From: Adiantum capillus-veneris
Taxonomy: Eukaryota > Streptophyta > Polypodiopsida > Polypodiales > Pteridaceae
DNA length: 64,000 nucleotides
Assembly (NCBI GenBank): GCA_014529385.2
Contig: CM043947.1
Location: 127,658,891-127,722,890, forward strand
Direction of reading: 5' to 3'
Shown here piece by piece: positions 20,749-33,760 of the stretch (the stretch's first letter is position 1; every line of letters begins with the position of its first letter). Under the pieces are notes generated by a model. The model was not told the DNA's origin and searched no databases. It saw only the letters and a list, made by a program, of their open reading frames with translations. The position numbers and the translations under genes were made by a program.

Positions 20749-21870
20749 ATGGCTAAAAATAATAAAGAGAGTGAAATTAATGTTAATAGCTTTGATTTTG
20801 CTAATGAGCAGGCTACTAATGATGCCCCTATGCTTGTTAATTACTTTGTTTCTAGGCTTCAACAAGCCATGGGCAATCTATCCCTCCAAAGTGAAGTGCA
20901 ATGGCAGCTACGTGCTCATGGGATTCTCTGAACTCCCCACCAAGAAGAGAGAGTACCTAGGAAGCCTGTTTGTGAGACTTCCAAAAGAGGCCTCTGTCCG
21001 ATAAGGGAAGAAGAAGATGATCCGTACGAAGGGCTCAAAAAAATACTACTTGATGACGCATCTCCTTCCCAAAGGAGAACTCAAGTTTCAACGGTAGAGC
21101 CCCCACCAAAAGAACAAGAAAGAAGTGAGTCTCCTGCCACCTCGGCGGAGATGGCTCCATGAAGATGGCAGGAAAAACGCTCTCCATCACACCGTAAATA
21201 GAGAAGACCATCGCACACTTCTCCACACCATAATTTAAAGAGGGACTGGAGAAAACAAAAGAAGAGAATGATGAGAAAGAGGTCACCCTCTTCTCCATCT
21301 TCTTCATCCTTGTCCTCTTATGAAGAAAGTGATGGTGCAGACAAGGAGAAACAAGTGAAGAAAAAGGCGAGAAAGAGGTCACCCTATTCTCCATCCTCCT
21401 CAAATTCTTCCTCCTCTGAAGAAAGTGATGGTGCAACTTTTAAACCACCAAAAAAGAAGAGGCCATAGGAAATCCTATGCCACGTGGAAGAGGTTGTCCA
21501 AGCTCAAAAAGTTGAAAGAGGGAGGAAAGAATGTCTCTTTCCTTACCTACGATGGCAGCTTTGGTGCTACGTACAAAGTCTTGGCCATCATTGGAGGGCT
21601 TCATGGAGTCCTCTAAGCTACACCATGTAGCTATGCATTTTCAAAAGTTTGCCAGGTAATGGTGGTCTAGCCTGCAGGCAAACGATGAAGCTCCATGAAC
21701 ATGGAAAGCTTTGAGAGCTTCCATCATGAAGCAGTTTTTGGATACCGATGTCAAATACAAAGTACTCACCGAATTGCGAAGCTTGAATCCTTCTCCCTAC
21801 GAATCTATTCAAAAATATGTAGACAAGTTTTGGGACTTACATCTCAAAGCCACTGTCTTCAAAAAGATGG
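20749..21870 (+). pseudogene. Gag of element E, N-terminal and core part
   Basis: The ATG at 20749 opens a 60-codon frame. Frame switches then lead through a Ser/Lys-rich stretch at 21268-21468 that contains a tandemly repeated RKRSPxSPSSS...EESDGA unit, and into a retrotransposon Gag domain at about 21530-21870 (LTYDGSFG..., MKQFLDTDVKYKVLTELRSL, SIQKYVDKFWDLHLK). Stops and frameshifts separate the pieces. Gag would form the virus-like particle. Confidence 0.65.
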
Positions 21871-21989
21871 ATTTTGGAAACCAAAAAAAGAAAAAATTGT
21901 GCGGGTCTGGAGTATGTCAACTCCCAAAGGCCACACACCATATCTGCGGTCATACACCATACCATCGTGGCTTCACGAATCAATTTCCA

Positions 21990-22455
21990 ACAAGGGACTA
22001 AGAGAAATCTTAAGGCCACGGAGAACAAGGACCGTAATAATGAGCCTAAGGGGATGGACGCTATCCAAAAGTCTCCTAAAGGCAACGCCAACAAAAAAAA
22101 ATCTAAGGAAAAGGGAGTTTATAAAGGCAAAAATAAACTCTCTCTTGAAGAGCTTGAGCATTATAGTAAAGATAACCGTTGTTTCAAGTGTGGGGAGCAA
22201 GGGCATGCTTACCGTGCTTGCCCCCACAAGAATACACGAAATGAGCCTCCTAGAACTACCTTGGTCAAAATTCAAGAAGAGGATGCTCACCACAAAGGAT
22301 CTCCTCTATGCCATACTTGGGGAAAGGTAAGAGAACATGATGCTTTTATTCTGTTTAACCCTAGTTCTACTCACAATTTCATATCCACAGAGTTGGACAC
22401 CAAGCTACACATCCAAGCCCATTTGAACCTGCAAAGCTTAGCCAATGGTAATTAA
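21990..22455 (+). pseudogene. Gag zinc knuckle and protease start of element E
   Basis: A Lys-rich linker is followed by a clean CX2CX4HX4C knuckle (RCFKCGEQGHAYRACP) near 22180-22225. The protease begins at FNPSSTHNFISTEL near 22350, where the expected catalytic Asp (DPGSTHNFI type) is Asn. The frame ends at TAA 22453-22455 and no further pol sequence follows. Confidence 0.75.
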
Positions 22456-23690
22456 GAAGCATAAGTGATAGCCTTGGGACATGTGTCCCCCTTTCCCCTT
22501 TTGTGAGAGCTTTAGGTAAATAATTAGTGCAATTAATCTCTCATTGGACCCCTTAGTCTTCTGGCCAATAGGAATCAGGCAAGCCATAAGGCTGCTGAAT
22601 GCTCATTGGATCCCTTGGGAGACTGTCCGATAGTCTTCTAGAGAGCTTAATTTCTATTGGTTTTTTTATCAAGTGTCTTAAAATGAATTGAACTAAATGT
22701 ACTCTAGCCTAATTCCCATTGGTCCACCTCTATGGCCATCTAATAGGATTTGAATGCACCTTGGGAGCAACTGGGCTAGGGAGCTGACATGTGTCCCCTA
22801 TTCCCTTTGTGTAAAGGGATCCTACTAGAGTGTGTGTATGTGTGTTTCTCTCTCATCCCCTACTAAAACGGCTCGCCCCCTCCAAGATAGGGATGTGGGA
22901 AGACTTTTGAGTCTTCCCACAAGCATCCAATCTTTCCTAGGTTTTGACCATTGAACTTAACCTTTGGATTTTGGAATTTTGGAAGTCTTAATGGGCTAAA
23001 CCTTAGGGTCTTTGAAGCCCATTGTTGCACATTGCTCTTTTGCAGATTGTCTCCCCTTTGGATCCCTATTTTCCCTCCTTTAATGGATCCCTACTGTGGC
23101 CGGTCTGCTAGCTTAACCAATATTCTAGCTTTTTCTCCCTTGGTACTTCCCCATAATAAATGATTAGTTTAACATGAGAAAATCATTTAAGAGAATTAGA
23201 TATTAGTTATTATTACATTACCTCTCTCTTGAAATCATAGTCATCCTTGACTATGGGGTAGAGAAGATAAAGCCTAGTCATTAGTCCTTTTTCTAGCTGG
23301 TAGAGGATCGCTATTTTACCCTATGACATCGTTCTAGAATGAATGACTAATCTATTTGGATCTTGAGAGCCTAAGTTGCCGCAAGCATGTCTGCACATTA
23401 GTCCTATCAATCTTGCATAGTAGAGTGACAAGCTCTACTTGGTGTTTGGAAGATGTCGTCTCCACAAACTTGATCTTAAGCATGCATACTACTTAATATT
23501 TGTGTACAATAAAGAAAAAGAGAGTCTTATAAGACAAAAACTTTGTTCATTTTAAACATTAGTACATTTGCTTACTCTATGGAAGCATTGTACGCATTGA
23601 CAAGGTTTAGGTTATCCTTTAATTGTATGCCTTGCATCCATCTAGCATCTTCAAAAGGAGAGTTATTAAACTTAATAAGATACTAGTGGG
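22456..23690 (-). repeat. LTR of family X with the end of pol, reversed and truncated
   Basis: Read on the minus strand, 23690-23580 matches the last pol codons of the chromovirus fragment at 51340-51460. 23580 down to 22456 matches the LTR at 51467 onward: the CTTATAAGAC start region, the CAAACACCAAGTAGA block, the 'block ending in AGGACTAATGACTAGGC' and U3 motifs such as GGACACATGTC and GGTCCAATGAG. It ends before the TATA box, so only part of the LTR remains. The ORF 22951-23163 is LTR sequence, not a gene. Confidence 0.7.
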
Positions 23691-23820
23691 CTCACCTCAT
23701 AGAGTCACCATTCGTGTTTCCATGATTAGCTCACTAATCGTGTGAGTGTTTCCATGCCCTAGCCGGGTAGCTCATCTTTTGTTCGGTCATCGGAGCTATG
23801 CTATGGTGGTACCCGCAACA
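23691..23820 (+). repeat. 3' end of an LTR (candidate 5' LTR of element A)
   Basis: Ends ...ACCCGCAACA, immediately before a PBS. Closely similar sequence forms the end of the LTR at 41194-42108 (CTCACCTCATAGAGTCACC ... GGTAC-CC-CAACA). The left part is replaced by LTR X sequence at about 23690. Confidence 0.65.
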
Positions 23821-23822
23821 TT

Positions 23823-23840
23823 TGGCGTTGTTGCTAGGGA
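23823..23840 (+). promoter_or_regulatory. Primer-binding site, tRNA-Asp type
   Basis: TGGCGTTGTTGCTAGGGA resembles the PBS TGGCGCCGTTGCCGGGGA used by many plant gypsy elements (complement of the tRNA-Asp 3' end) with four mismatches. It lies 2 bp after the LTR end, the normal spacing. Confidence 0.65.
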
Positions 23841-26800
23841 CAATGGCCTACGTCAGTGTAATTATGGCCTAATCGGATGTGTTTTCTCACTAATTTCACT
23901 TGTGTGTTTATGGTTTTGTGGATTTTGGATGTGTGTGCATGAAGCAATGTGTTCATTTTTTCCTAATTTGTCACCGTATCTTGCCAATTGTGTGCCTACA
24001 CACTCTAATTTCACACTAACCCCTTTCTAATTTCACTAATTTTTGCTAACTTACACACTAATTTTCTACTAAGGATTGGAGCTTTCAACCGTTCAACGGA
24101 TCTTCATTGGAAAGGTAAACAAGGTGGTATTGTCAACCTCCCTAGAATCTAAACATGTATAGAGATGCCATGATGATGCTATGTTACGCTATGCTAATTA
24201 ACACCATGACTATGCTATGATATGCTATGCTAATTAACACCATGTTGATGTTATGTTATGCTATGATTTTTCTTGAAATGTTCATTTTCATATTGTCGTT
24301 ATGCTGAAATTTTTCAGGTTTGGAGGTGTATGAAATTGACAATTTCAATTGCTAATTGGCAAATGTACATTGCTAATTGTGTGCTTAATTGATCTAATTG
24401 CATGCTTGAGCGGTCAATTGCAAGTGTGCGTGCATTCTAATTGAGTGTGTGTATGCCTAATTTTAGGTGTGTGTGCACTAATTTTCCCTTTATTGTGCAC
24501 CTAAAAATCATTGTGTGCTTAATGATTTTTCAATTGTGATGATTTATTTGTGTTGTGGTCATGCGCAACTAGAGATTTGTGAATTCAAATTGCAATTTCG
24601 ACAAGATTAACCCTTTTGTGTGCGCACCTAAAAATCGGTAAAAACTGCCAATTACTAGTGCTTGTGTGTGCCTAAAAAGTGCTTGATGTGCATGATCAAT
24701 TCAATGTTTGATTGTATATTTGATGTGTGTAATGGTTAATTTCTGTTTTTTTGAGCTCAAAACAGGGATTTACACACTCCAAATACGTCAATTTTTTACA
24801 TAATTTTGTTGGTTTAATTGCCTCGTTTTGATTTTTATTGGTGAAATTATTCGGCAATTGAATTTGATGTGCTAATTGTGATTTGATTTGGCTGCACTAA
24901 TACCCTATGCGTGGAGAATTAAAAAAAAAATCAGGTATTTTTCGGATAATTTTTGTAAATTTTTGGTAACTTTTTACTAATTTTTGCTTAATTCCGTAAA
25001 AATTTGATATCTTGTGATCTTGACAAGCTACTTTGTGTGCATATTTATGGCATCATTTAGAGTGCATTTGTGCCCTGCTTGGTCGAGTTTGGAGCGTTTC
25101 ACTATTTTCGAGGGCCAGGTTGTTGATTTTGTTGTAAATCGCATTTTCGATAAAAACTGCTATTTTTGGTATGCTTAGGCGAGTAGAAAGTGTTCAATTG
25201 TGATTGCTGATGATTTTTTGAGATTTCTAGAATTTTTTGGGAATTTTTTGATTTTCGGGTGATTTTTATTGTTTTCGGCTAATTTTCGGACTAAATTTGG
25301 CTTTTTCGAGCATTAAAGAAATAAAAAATGAAAATTTTGCTTCAACGAGCGCCGGTGGTTGATCTCGAGCTTGGGCGCACATTCCAGCAGATTTCGATGG
25401 TTGTGTGGACTTGGCGGTCAAATTTTGAGCTTCGGTTTGGATAAAGCTAACCTGTCTTTTCTTGAGCCGTTGGTACATCCAACAAACGTCGACCCAAGAA
25501 AGAGTCAGCAGCAACAAGAATATGGCGACATGCAAGGTGATGACAAGGTGCTTCGTCCAATAGTAGGTGCAACTTGGAACAAGGGCTGGAGGATGTGTAT
25601 GCAAAATGGGACTATTCGTTGGTCGAAGGCCGTTCCGAAGCTTTGCCGGGGGAGAATTGAGAGTTGCATCAGGTGGCGGGCTGCTTGAAGGAAAGAGGCG
25701 CCACTTGGAGGTTTGCATAAGAGGCTCCATCTGAGAGGGAGGAACTCGTGAGAGCGTTGAGAAGGTGGAGGTGATCGCCATGTGCATGCATTGGGCAGTC
25801 ATTTGCAGTATGTGCATGGTAGAGGGCCAAGTGATGGCACATGCAGAGGAGGACAATGCCAGGTGGTGAACGGAGGAGTAGTGACGCCATTTCGCGCAGG
25901 CCAGGCCAGTTTTGCAGAGTTTTTTTTTTACCAGTAGAGGAGGTCGCTATTGGCTAGACCAGAGAGGGAGGAGGGCCGCCAAGTCGGGGCCGATGAGCAT
26001 GGGAGGGGCTGCTGAGAGAGATGGCGAGCTGCCTAGGGGAATCCGCTCACAAGAAGAGCAAGGGCAACCGATTGGAGGCCAGAACTCGAGAAGCCTGTGA
26101 GACTTTGGTAACGCATAGAGAAAGAGCAGGGGAAGGAGGAAGGAGACTCCATGGCGCTGTGAGCATTAGGTCTGCAGGGGAGAGTCGAGGGTTGCAGAAG
26201 GGCTAGGAGCGCCGTTTGCAGGTGGGCTCGGCCCATGAGTAGATTGGAAGGCCGAGGTATGCAGGAGGAGGGCGCTATCTGCAAGCCAAGGGGATAGCAG
26301 CTGGTCCGAGGGGTTGAAGGCCGCCAAGGGGCTAGACCAAAATGAGACAAGAGAGCTAGTTGAGGGGATGGTGTGTAGGGCAAAGGAGATGGAAAAAGCA
26401 CAGAAAAGAGGTTGCCTACACAAGGAAAAGCATTACAAAGGATGGTTTTTCATGTCGTTGAAGGATATTGGGCTCTCCACGCTCTTCATGGAAAGTTGCA
26501 CCAAGTCAAATGATAAACTTTGATTACTATGTACCTTTTTTGACGGACTTCTCATGATATTAGCTCGTTCTACTCTAAGATTCGTGTCGTTTTTCTCTTT
26601 CTCTTTCTCTCGTATCTTGTAATGCATCAAATACAGGTGTGCTTTCCATGAGTAGTGATTGTGTGAGTGCTCCCCATATGGTTGTGATAGTTGACTTGAG
26701 AATGAAAGCTTGAGGGCAAACTTGACGCTCCCAATGATTGGGTACGAGTTTTGGACAGTAGTCATTTAAAGATTGGGAGTCTGACTATGTGATTATTAGG

Positions 26801-27206
26801 GGATAGGGGTGTTGTTGAATCACTGGGCTATAGCGAGGCATTCATTGAGTGTGCTGGATGTTTTCTTAGTTCCCCTTTTCTACCGTGTCTTTCGGCGCAT
26901 GAACGCTCTCTCACCTATATCTTGTCCCCCTCTCAACTCTCGTCGTTGGATAGATCTTTAAGGTCTCTTGGGATAGTTCCTATGACATTAAAATAATCTT
27001 CTTCTTCCTTAGACTGCTGCCGCCCGCTCGCTCTCTCTCTCTCTCTCTTCGTGGCATGTAAACACATCCCACACACACACACAACCACTCTCTCTCTTCT
27101 CTCTCTCTCTTTCTCTCTCTAGCGGCCATTAAACTCCACTCCCTCAGCCCGACTCCCGTTCACTGCGCTGCTGCCGAGTGCCAGGCTGCCAGCCATACCG
27201 TACCCC

Positions 27207-27243
<37 letters not shown>

Positions 27244-27281
27244 TGCCTTGAGCCTCCAAGGCCTTTACGCACACACATACA

Positions 27282-27315
<34 letters not shown>

Positions 27316-27480
27316 CTGTTGTTGCACGCCTCACCCCCCCACCCCCAATAGGCACTGACAGATTCTCCGCGCACCAAGCCCTCTCTCCCTCTATTTGGAG
27401 CGGCGCGCTACTGCTGCATTCATCGACTTCAGGTCAACGTCTCTGCGGCCCCCCACAACAGGTAAGCAAGGTAGGTAACT
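23841..27480 (+). other. Long non-coding leader / inserted sequence of element A
   Basis: No supported gene. It is AT-rich and unusually rich in TGTG and AATTTT motifs, with an imperfect duplicated GCTATGCTAATTAACACCATG near 24193 and 24226. The 25.3-26.4 kb part is GC-richer and gives overlapping open frames on both strands with no recognisable domain. A SINE-like 3' fragment lies at 26938-27005. Element B has no counterpart. Confidence 0.4.
27028..27330. repeat. CT and CA microsatellite cluster
   Basis: Repeated (CT)n and (CA)n runs, including CT at 27029-27048, CA at 27226-27242 and CT at 27283-27312. The minus-strand frame over them encodes only Arg/Glu and Val/Cys repeats. Confidence 0.9.
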
Positions 27481-28430
27481 CCTTATAGTTATGTTATTTA
27501 ATTTATGATTTTTTAGTTATTTAGGTAATTTTATTTAATCACTAAAAAAGGAAAAAAACACGCAAAAAAATCAAAAATTCAATAAAAACTACAAAAAATC
27601 CTAAAAAAACTACAAAACTCACTGAAAAATTCCTTGAAAATCAAATCTTTTACAAAAAAATTATAAAAAATCACAAAAATACCAAAAATTTAGAATTCAA
27701 ACTTTCACAAAAAATAATAGAAATAAGGGGAGAGGAGTCCGAAAAGAGAAAAAGGCAAAAATGAAAAAAAGTCGCCAAAAATTCACACTACAAGGGAGAA
27801 GTAAAAAATCGAACGAGACGATCAAAGGAAGCCAGACAAAAAGAAATCACAAATAAACTCACAAGCCATGGGCCGAGTAAACAACGGAAAAGCCAGAAAC
27901 AACAGAAGACGAGAAAAACCGAGCGAAGAGAGTAGTGAGCCGTCAAAATGGAATCGAACACATGAAAGCACAGTTCGAAGCAGATTTTCAGTCAAATCAA
28001 GCCATTAGGGTAGTTTACGCTTGAAAATTGTGACTCGGGGCTGAGAATACCAGATTTTGGGTGAAAATTAGCAAGTGCAAGTTGCAAAACTTGTGACAAT
28101 TTCAAATTTGGACCTAGAATCAGGAAAAATCCTTGGGATTTGGGACTGAATTATTATTTTGGCCAAAACATATCATTGTTTTAGCTAATTTTTGAAAGAG
28201 TTGCCACCACGATTCAGTCAAGGAGCTAGAATCGATCATACTAACCAGAAACATGCAAGTGCAAGTTATTGCATTGCAAATTAAGCTTCTGATTGGACCA
28301 ATAGGAGCACAAGTCACATTGGATTGCAGGTTAGGGTATTCAAGACCCATATTTTCATCATTTCAAAAGCTGTAATCAATTCTGTAATCAACTTTTGTGA
28401 TTCTGAAGAGCAATCAACTACAAAAGTGCT

Positions 28431-29590
28431 TTGGTTAAAGCAGTCTTATCAAGTCGGAGCAAGAGAAATTTTGCTAAACAACGTCAAAATCTGTTAGGAG
28501 GCAATTTTTACAGAACCAGCCAACATGGACTCAAGTCGAGAGCCAAGAATTCAAGTACAACAGAGCAAACCAGTAGCAGTGGCAACACAGGTACAAGTGC
28601 AACAGACCAGATTTTATAGCTATATGGCTATAATGGAGATAAAGTCTTATATGCAGATTCAAAAGGCCATAGATACTTGATGAGCAGTAAAAGCAGCATA
28701 AGAGCCACGAATCTATTGGTAAGAGTAAAGCAAGATTCAGAGAACTCCCATATGTTCACAGACTTCAGTGGAGCCAGGTATTGCAAGCTCCAAGATGAAG
28801 TGCATACATAAGTTCAGAAAGTCAACCCAAGTGTTTATCCAAAAACTTGCACAAGCCAGCAAAACATAAAGTTGGTGAATATGCAATCAAGGTCATTGTA
28901 CATGGATTACATTAGTCATATATATAGTCAAGAACCAAAAATGGAAGATCCAACAGATCAATCAATAGAAGCCAGCCTAATTGGAGAACTAAGCCAAAGA
29001 CCATACAAAGGTCAAGATGGAGCAGTCTATAGCTTGATGCTTAGTGTTCTGAAAGAAGATGCCGACAACTTGGCAAGCACAGAAAAAGAAGCTCCTCTGC
29101 AAGAGCTTGACATGACAGAGCCAGTTGAAATACCACTAGTCATGGCGTATTGCTTAGATTGTGGATGAAAATGTGGGCATTGTTTTGAAGATTGTCCAAG
29201 AAATCCAAAGAACAGGGACACATCAACTGCCAAGCAAGGTACATAGAAGATTGGAAATGCGAATCTCGATGTAAGTGCATCTAACTTGCCACTTTTAATG
29301 CAATCAGATGATTTTGCATTACCGTTAGAAGCACTACTAAAAGCACTGCAAGTTCAAAATCAGCATACAGATGCACAGGCACCTGAAAAGATTAAAATTG
29401 ATTCTTCGAACAACAAACTCCTGCGTGAATTTGGTCAAGGTGTCCAGATATCACCCAATGTTGAAAAGACTGTTAGGTTTGCAAATGATTCTGCATGCCA
29501 CAAGTGTGCAATCATTGACGAGTCTAAGGGACACATCAACAGAATGCTGTTAGCATTGTATGGCACCCATAATTCATATGCACACTAGGT
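28431..29590 (+). pseudogene. Gag-like region of element A
   Basis: Several open segments in shifting frames that align with 35640-36700 of element B. Near 29148-29195 a Cys/His cluster (CLDCG then KCGHCFEDCP) looks like a retroviral zinc knuckle with one extra residue and a stop inside. Upstream peptides (YMDY, GQDG.VYSL..SVLKEDADNLAS) are conserved between A and B but match no family I know. It is called Gag-like from position after the leader and from the knuckle. Confidence 0.45.
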
Positions 29591-29673
29591 AGACCAAAAA
29601 GGGCAAATGTACAAAAAGGATCAACCAGTGTTTGAACGGCCCACATCCCAGCTCAGAGAAGTGCGTCTAGTGA

Positions 29674-30245
29674 ATGACAGACCAGACAGGATGGCTCATT
29701 TTAGAGGATAGAAACTATTATAGCCCATCCTCTCTAGAGCTGAAGGATATTACCCGAGTGAACCTAGAAATTTGTTCAGAGCCAAACTCTCCTTTATCAA
29801 TAATCAAGCTTCGACGTTGTGACCAAACGAGCATATACTTTGACCAAAAAAGTCATAGATATAGACGAGAGTCTAAGATCTATGATGCCTTGGGTCTTGA
29901 AACCACAGAAGCTCATATCCCCCTTTAAAGAAAAAACAATTGAAAGATCATATGGTTGTTGGAAGTTTCCAATTGACCCAGATTCCATCCACGTCTACAG
30001 ATAAATACCTCTATGAATATCATCAAGGACAAAATTTTAAGCTAATCTCCATAAGTCAGAGCCAAAAGCAGACAAATCCAATAGTGTTCAAACAATTACG
30101 TGTGACCAAGCTCACATATGCATATCTAGATGCAAATGGCAATTATTATCAGCAAGTTCATGACCTTGTACAAACCCCTATGGATGGTAAGACTGAAGTC
30201 AAAGACTATCTGAAGATGATGCAAAGCTTCAAGCTGCCAGAATAG
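29674..30245 (+). pseudogene. Uncharacterised central region of element A
   Basis: Frames at 29674-29928 and 29940-30245 correspond to 36870-37730 of B. Conserved stretches include CSEPNSP, RYRRESKIYDAL and VKDYLKMMQS. No enzymatic motif. A lacks roughly 320 bp that B has between about 37085 and 37410. Confidence 0.35.
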
Positions 30246-31230
30246 GTAGCAGAAAGTCAAAATCAACGGAAGCTAAAGTTCAAAGGCTACACAAAGGTCA
30301 CCACCAAAATCTCCACAGAAGAGACATATTCTGCCAGAAATTACAGTGGATCTTCTAAGAAAAAAGTTTACTCAGATGTAGGTAGATAATGCTCATCAAT
30401 TGCAAACAAAACGTGCAATATTACAGCCAATGGAGTCAACATCAATTGAAGCATGTGGTCAAAGCAAAGAAAATGCAGATAAAGCTCAACCAAAGGACAC
30501 TTCCACAATAGAGTCAATCCGTACAGAAACAAATCTTGCAAAGATCAGGTGAAACATTACTGGTGAACACGAAGAAAAGCCGTCAAGTAATGCAAAGCTA
30601 GATAAGAACTTGATGTCCTTCTACACTTGGGAAAAATGTGGCCAACCACAACTGGAAGATGCTCCTGAATTTGTGAGCATGTCAAGAAACAAACGAGAAA
30701 CATGCTAGGGAATCATCTCCACCACCATCGAAGTAAGTTTACAGAGCATTATAGCCCAATTCCATGTGATCATAGTAAAATATGTACTTGATGGCCTCAT
30801 ATTGGGAAATCCACTATCTTAGAAGTTTTTAGAGATGCAAGATGCAGTCTTCAGAGACAACCAAGAATGTAGACCAACACTGGTCACTTGCGACAAAGTC
30901 CTCAAGCATAGTTAGAATGGAGACTGATATCAAAGCAAAGCTTATTGAAGATCCATCAAACGTAACCATAGAAGAGCTTAAAGAGCAGATCACGCATCAA
31001 GAAGTGCAGATCAAACAGAGTAAAGAGCAACCACGAAAGCTATTGAGTAGAGAATGCCACCAAGACAAGAAGTAAAGAAGATCAAAATTGCAAACACCCA
31101 GGAAGCAATAGAAAGTCCAAAGGTCTAGACATTGCCAACTAAAGCAGCTGATAAAAGTCAGATTGGAAAATAGAGTCTCAAGCCATCGTCCATAGAGACA
31201 CAATTAGATCAAGATGAGACCATGGCAAAA

Positions 31231-31760
31231 GCAGGATAGAGATTTTCAATAGAACCTCCAATGAGAAGAGATGTAGTTCGCAGCAGTACAAAAGGAGCAA
31301 GTATCAGATGTAATGCTCTATTGGATAAGAAGCAGGATAGAGATTCTCAATAGAACCTCCAATGAGAAGAGATGTAGTTCACAGTAATACAAAAGGAGCA
31401 AGTATCAGATGTAATGCTCTATTGGATAAAGAAGCAGAGTGCAATATGATTGCAGAGAACATCCAAAGGACCCTCCAGATCACTTCATGCAAACATGATA
31501 GCAAAGCAATGCAAGATATGCATACATGTCAAGAAGACATGGTTGCTACACTTAGCATCTAGAAGCATGAAGAGCAGGTAAAGTTTCAAATAAAGCCTTC
31601 AAAAGAAACTCATGCAGATGTCATCCTTGAACATCAGTAGTTAGAACAACACAAGGCCTACAATGAAGATACAATAATACTACTCTACTTTCCAAGAGAT
31701 AGTAAGCAGCAGATACATGTACCGTTAATGCTAATTCAAAATTTCAAAGGTCACAAGAAT
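31231..31760 (+). pseudogene. Retropepsin-like region of element A
   Basis: CNALLDKEAECNMIAENIQ near 31415-31470 occupies the place of a retropepsin ALLDTGAEVN loop, with Thr-Gly replaced by Lys-Glu. About 60 codons on, HADVILEHQ corresponds to the ILGxxW motif (ILGHQW in B). The active-site segment is present twice because of a 101-bp tandem duplication (31231-31331, 31332-31432). It cannot be active as written. Confidence 0.5.
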
Positions 31761-31795
31761 CAAAGACAAATCTTGCATACAAAGGTAAAGCTAAA

Positions 31796-32789
31796 ATGGA
31801 CCTTTCACCGATCAGCATGAAAGGTGTGACAACATGTGCCTCTACATCAAAGAACCCTCGTGGATCAGCTTCTTCAAGCAAGTCAGGCTTTCAAAACTTC
31901 AAGTCAATTGCTAACCCAACTGAAATCTCTAAGGAGACACCCAACAAATCAAAGGTATATCATCCAAAGTACTCAAGAAAGCAAAGGAAAGTCAAGCAAG
32001 TGTTTATTATGAGAAATTTAGTCAAAGTCAATGATCCGGTTTGGATTAAGGACGAGAAATCAACAAAAAAGACAAACACATGCTATGGATAGCATCACAA
32101 TGGAGCTTAAAACAACAAGAGTACTATGGAGGTAATAGACATACATAGGTACCAAAACCTTAGGTAAGGGCATATGAAGTAACGTCAAGTCCCTCCCAAG
32201 AAAGAAGGTCCAAAAGGTATCAACCTTGACAATATCCTAGGATACTTAAGAAGCATATATACACTAGAACAACATCGAAGGATGCTAAAGTCTACTACAA
32301 CTCTCAAGAGGATACAAAATAAAGATGGATCTCAAAGAATCTTCCTCTTAGACAAGGATTCTACACAGGTAGTATACAAAGATTTGGCTACCAGTCAACC
32401 ACAAGACAGTTGCAACTACACTAGACTTGCATGAAGATCTCAAGAAATCAACAAGACCTAGAGCGAAGCAAAGTCAGCAAAGGAGATACAAAGGTCATCA
32501 AGAGATTATGATTCCTAAGTCTTCCAATGCTCCTAGTCAAAAGCCAAATGCCAATAGTGAACAAAGGCCTACAACAACATCGAAGACTCCTATCAACATG
32601 GCTAATTGGAGAGTCACACATATAATGGAGTCTTCACAGTCAAAGAAGGACAACCCAACACAAGTGATTGCAGGTTCGAAGAAGATAAAACATGTATGGC
32701 AAAATAAACCTTCAATGCCAACTTGTTCCTTCACTAATCCTCTTTTTGAATATTCAAGCTTACTTTTACATGAAGAGATGTTTGTTTAG
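31796..32789 (+). pseudogene. 3' module of element A (YYxGN...VPK type)
   Basis: Contains KVNDPVWIKD near 32020-32050 and, in another frame, QEYYGGNRHT.VPKP near 32120-32165, then basic, Gln/Ser-rich segments to 32789. It aligns with 39150-40141 of B and with the ORF after integrase in element 1. Function unknown. Confidence 0.4.
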
Positions 32790-33760
32790 TAAGCACAAGA
32801 ATGTAAAAAGTCAAGTCGCTAGGGTGCAAAAAACCTCTTTGGCATAGTTAGAGCCGGGTTGCTGAGCCATAAAATGAGCAAAGCATTAGTCCCAAAGCTT
32901 CAAGTTGTAATAAACTTTGTGCTAAGAGTTGTAGCTATTAGGCTTACGCTCAAGGTGGAAGAGTTGAGCATAACTAAGTCATGCCTCTCATGCTGGATGA
33001 GATGAGCATAAGAGTCAAAGTCTATTAGATTAAAATTGGTGGAGTGTCGTAGAGTCCAACACTCATGCACGGAGCACAATAAGATGAGAGCACATATCCT
33101 CAACAACAAAAACCATTCTTAAAGGGGTGCCAGCTTGCAAAGCCATGTCATATGCTTTTATAGCTACACCATCTTTCTGAAGAACCCCTCAAAATCTTTC
33201 TTGCACAGCATATTGTTTCCCATGCATTTCTGTGTATGCATACAGAGGAGATCCCACCATTGGACAATATGCATTAGACATGTTTCTTTTGCTTCCACCT
33301 ATGCACCTTGAGTGGACTACAACAGGAAAAACCAATGTTCCATCATGCTACCTCTCATATTTACTGCCTTTTTAATTCCATATCTATTAGCAAGTAATCC
33401 CTTGAGTACTTTATTAATATTTCCCAAAGGCACTTTTTTCCCACTGGGTTTTTCCCCTTTGGTCATCCAGGTATTAGACCCTAATTTAGATCCTCATCAT
33501 TTTACTTCTCTTGTACATACTTTTAAAAAATAATCAGCAGCCTCATCATTATGCTATTACAACAGACAAATGCAATATCATCTGTCACATCATACATATT
33601 TGGACCAATCAAGATACTGCAACAAATTGAACGTTATCAACAAATTTAACAAAACAGGAAGACGATCAACCTATCAACAACCAATCAAAAACCTTCCACA
33701 GCCTCCACGAACACTTTTCAACAGTTTCCGAGGACGGGCACATAAATCGGAAGGGGGGAA
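32790..33760 (+). other. 3' untranslated part and PPT of element A
   Basis: No gene seen. Homologous to 40142-41193 of B. Ends with CGAGGACGG (33729-33737) and the purine tract GGAAGGGGGGAA (33749-33760) directly before the LTR. Confidence 0.6.

Larger units (their letters stand above)
20150..22455 (+). mobile_element. Gypsy element E, LTR tail through protease only
   Basis: A partial LTR (about 20150-20333), a tRNA-Met-type primer-binding site, Gag with zinc knuckle and the start of protease, on the plus strand. RT, RNase H, integrase and 3' LTR are absent; the sequence changes to a reverse-oriented LTR at about 22456. Several frame changes and stops occur. Gag type and the protease form (xPSSTHNFIS) suggest a chromovirus-like gypsy element. 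Confidence 0.7.

Noticed and set aside
22951-24030. Short hydrophobic ORFs (22951-23163, 23746-24030)
   Set aside because: They lie in LTR X and in the LTR end/leader of element A.
25266-25856. 196-codon minus-strand ORF
   Set aside because: Composition is irregular, it overlaps an equally long plus-strand frame in a GC-rich block, and no domain is visible; likely chance.
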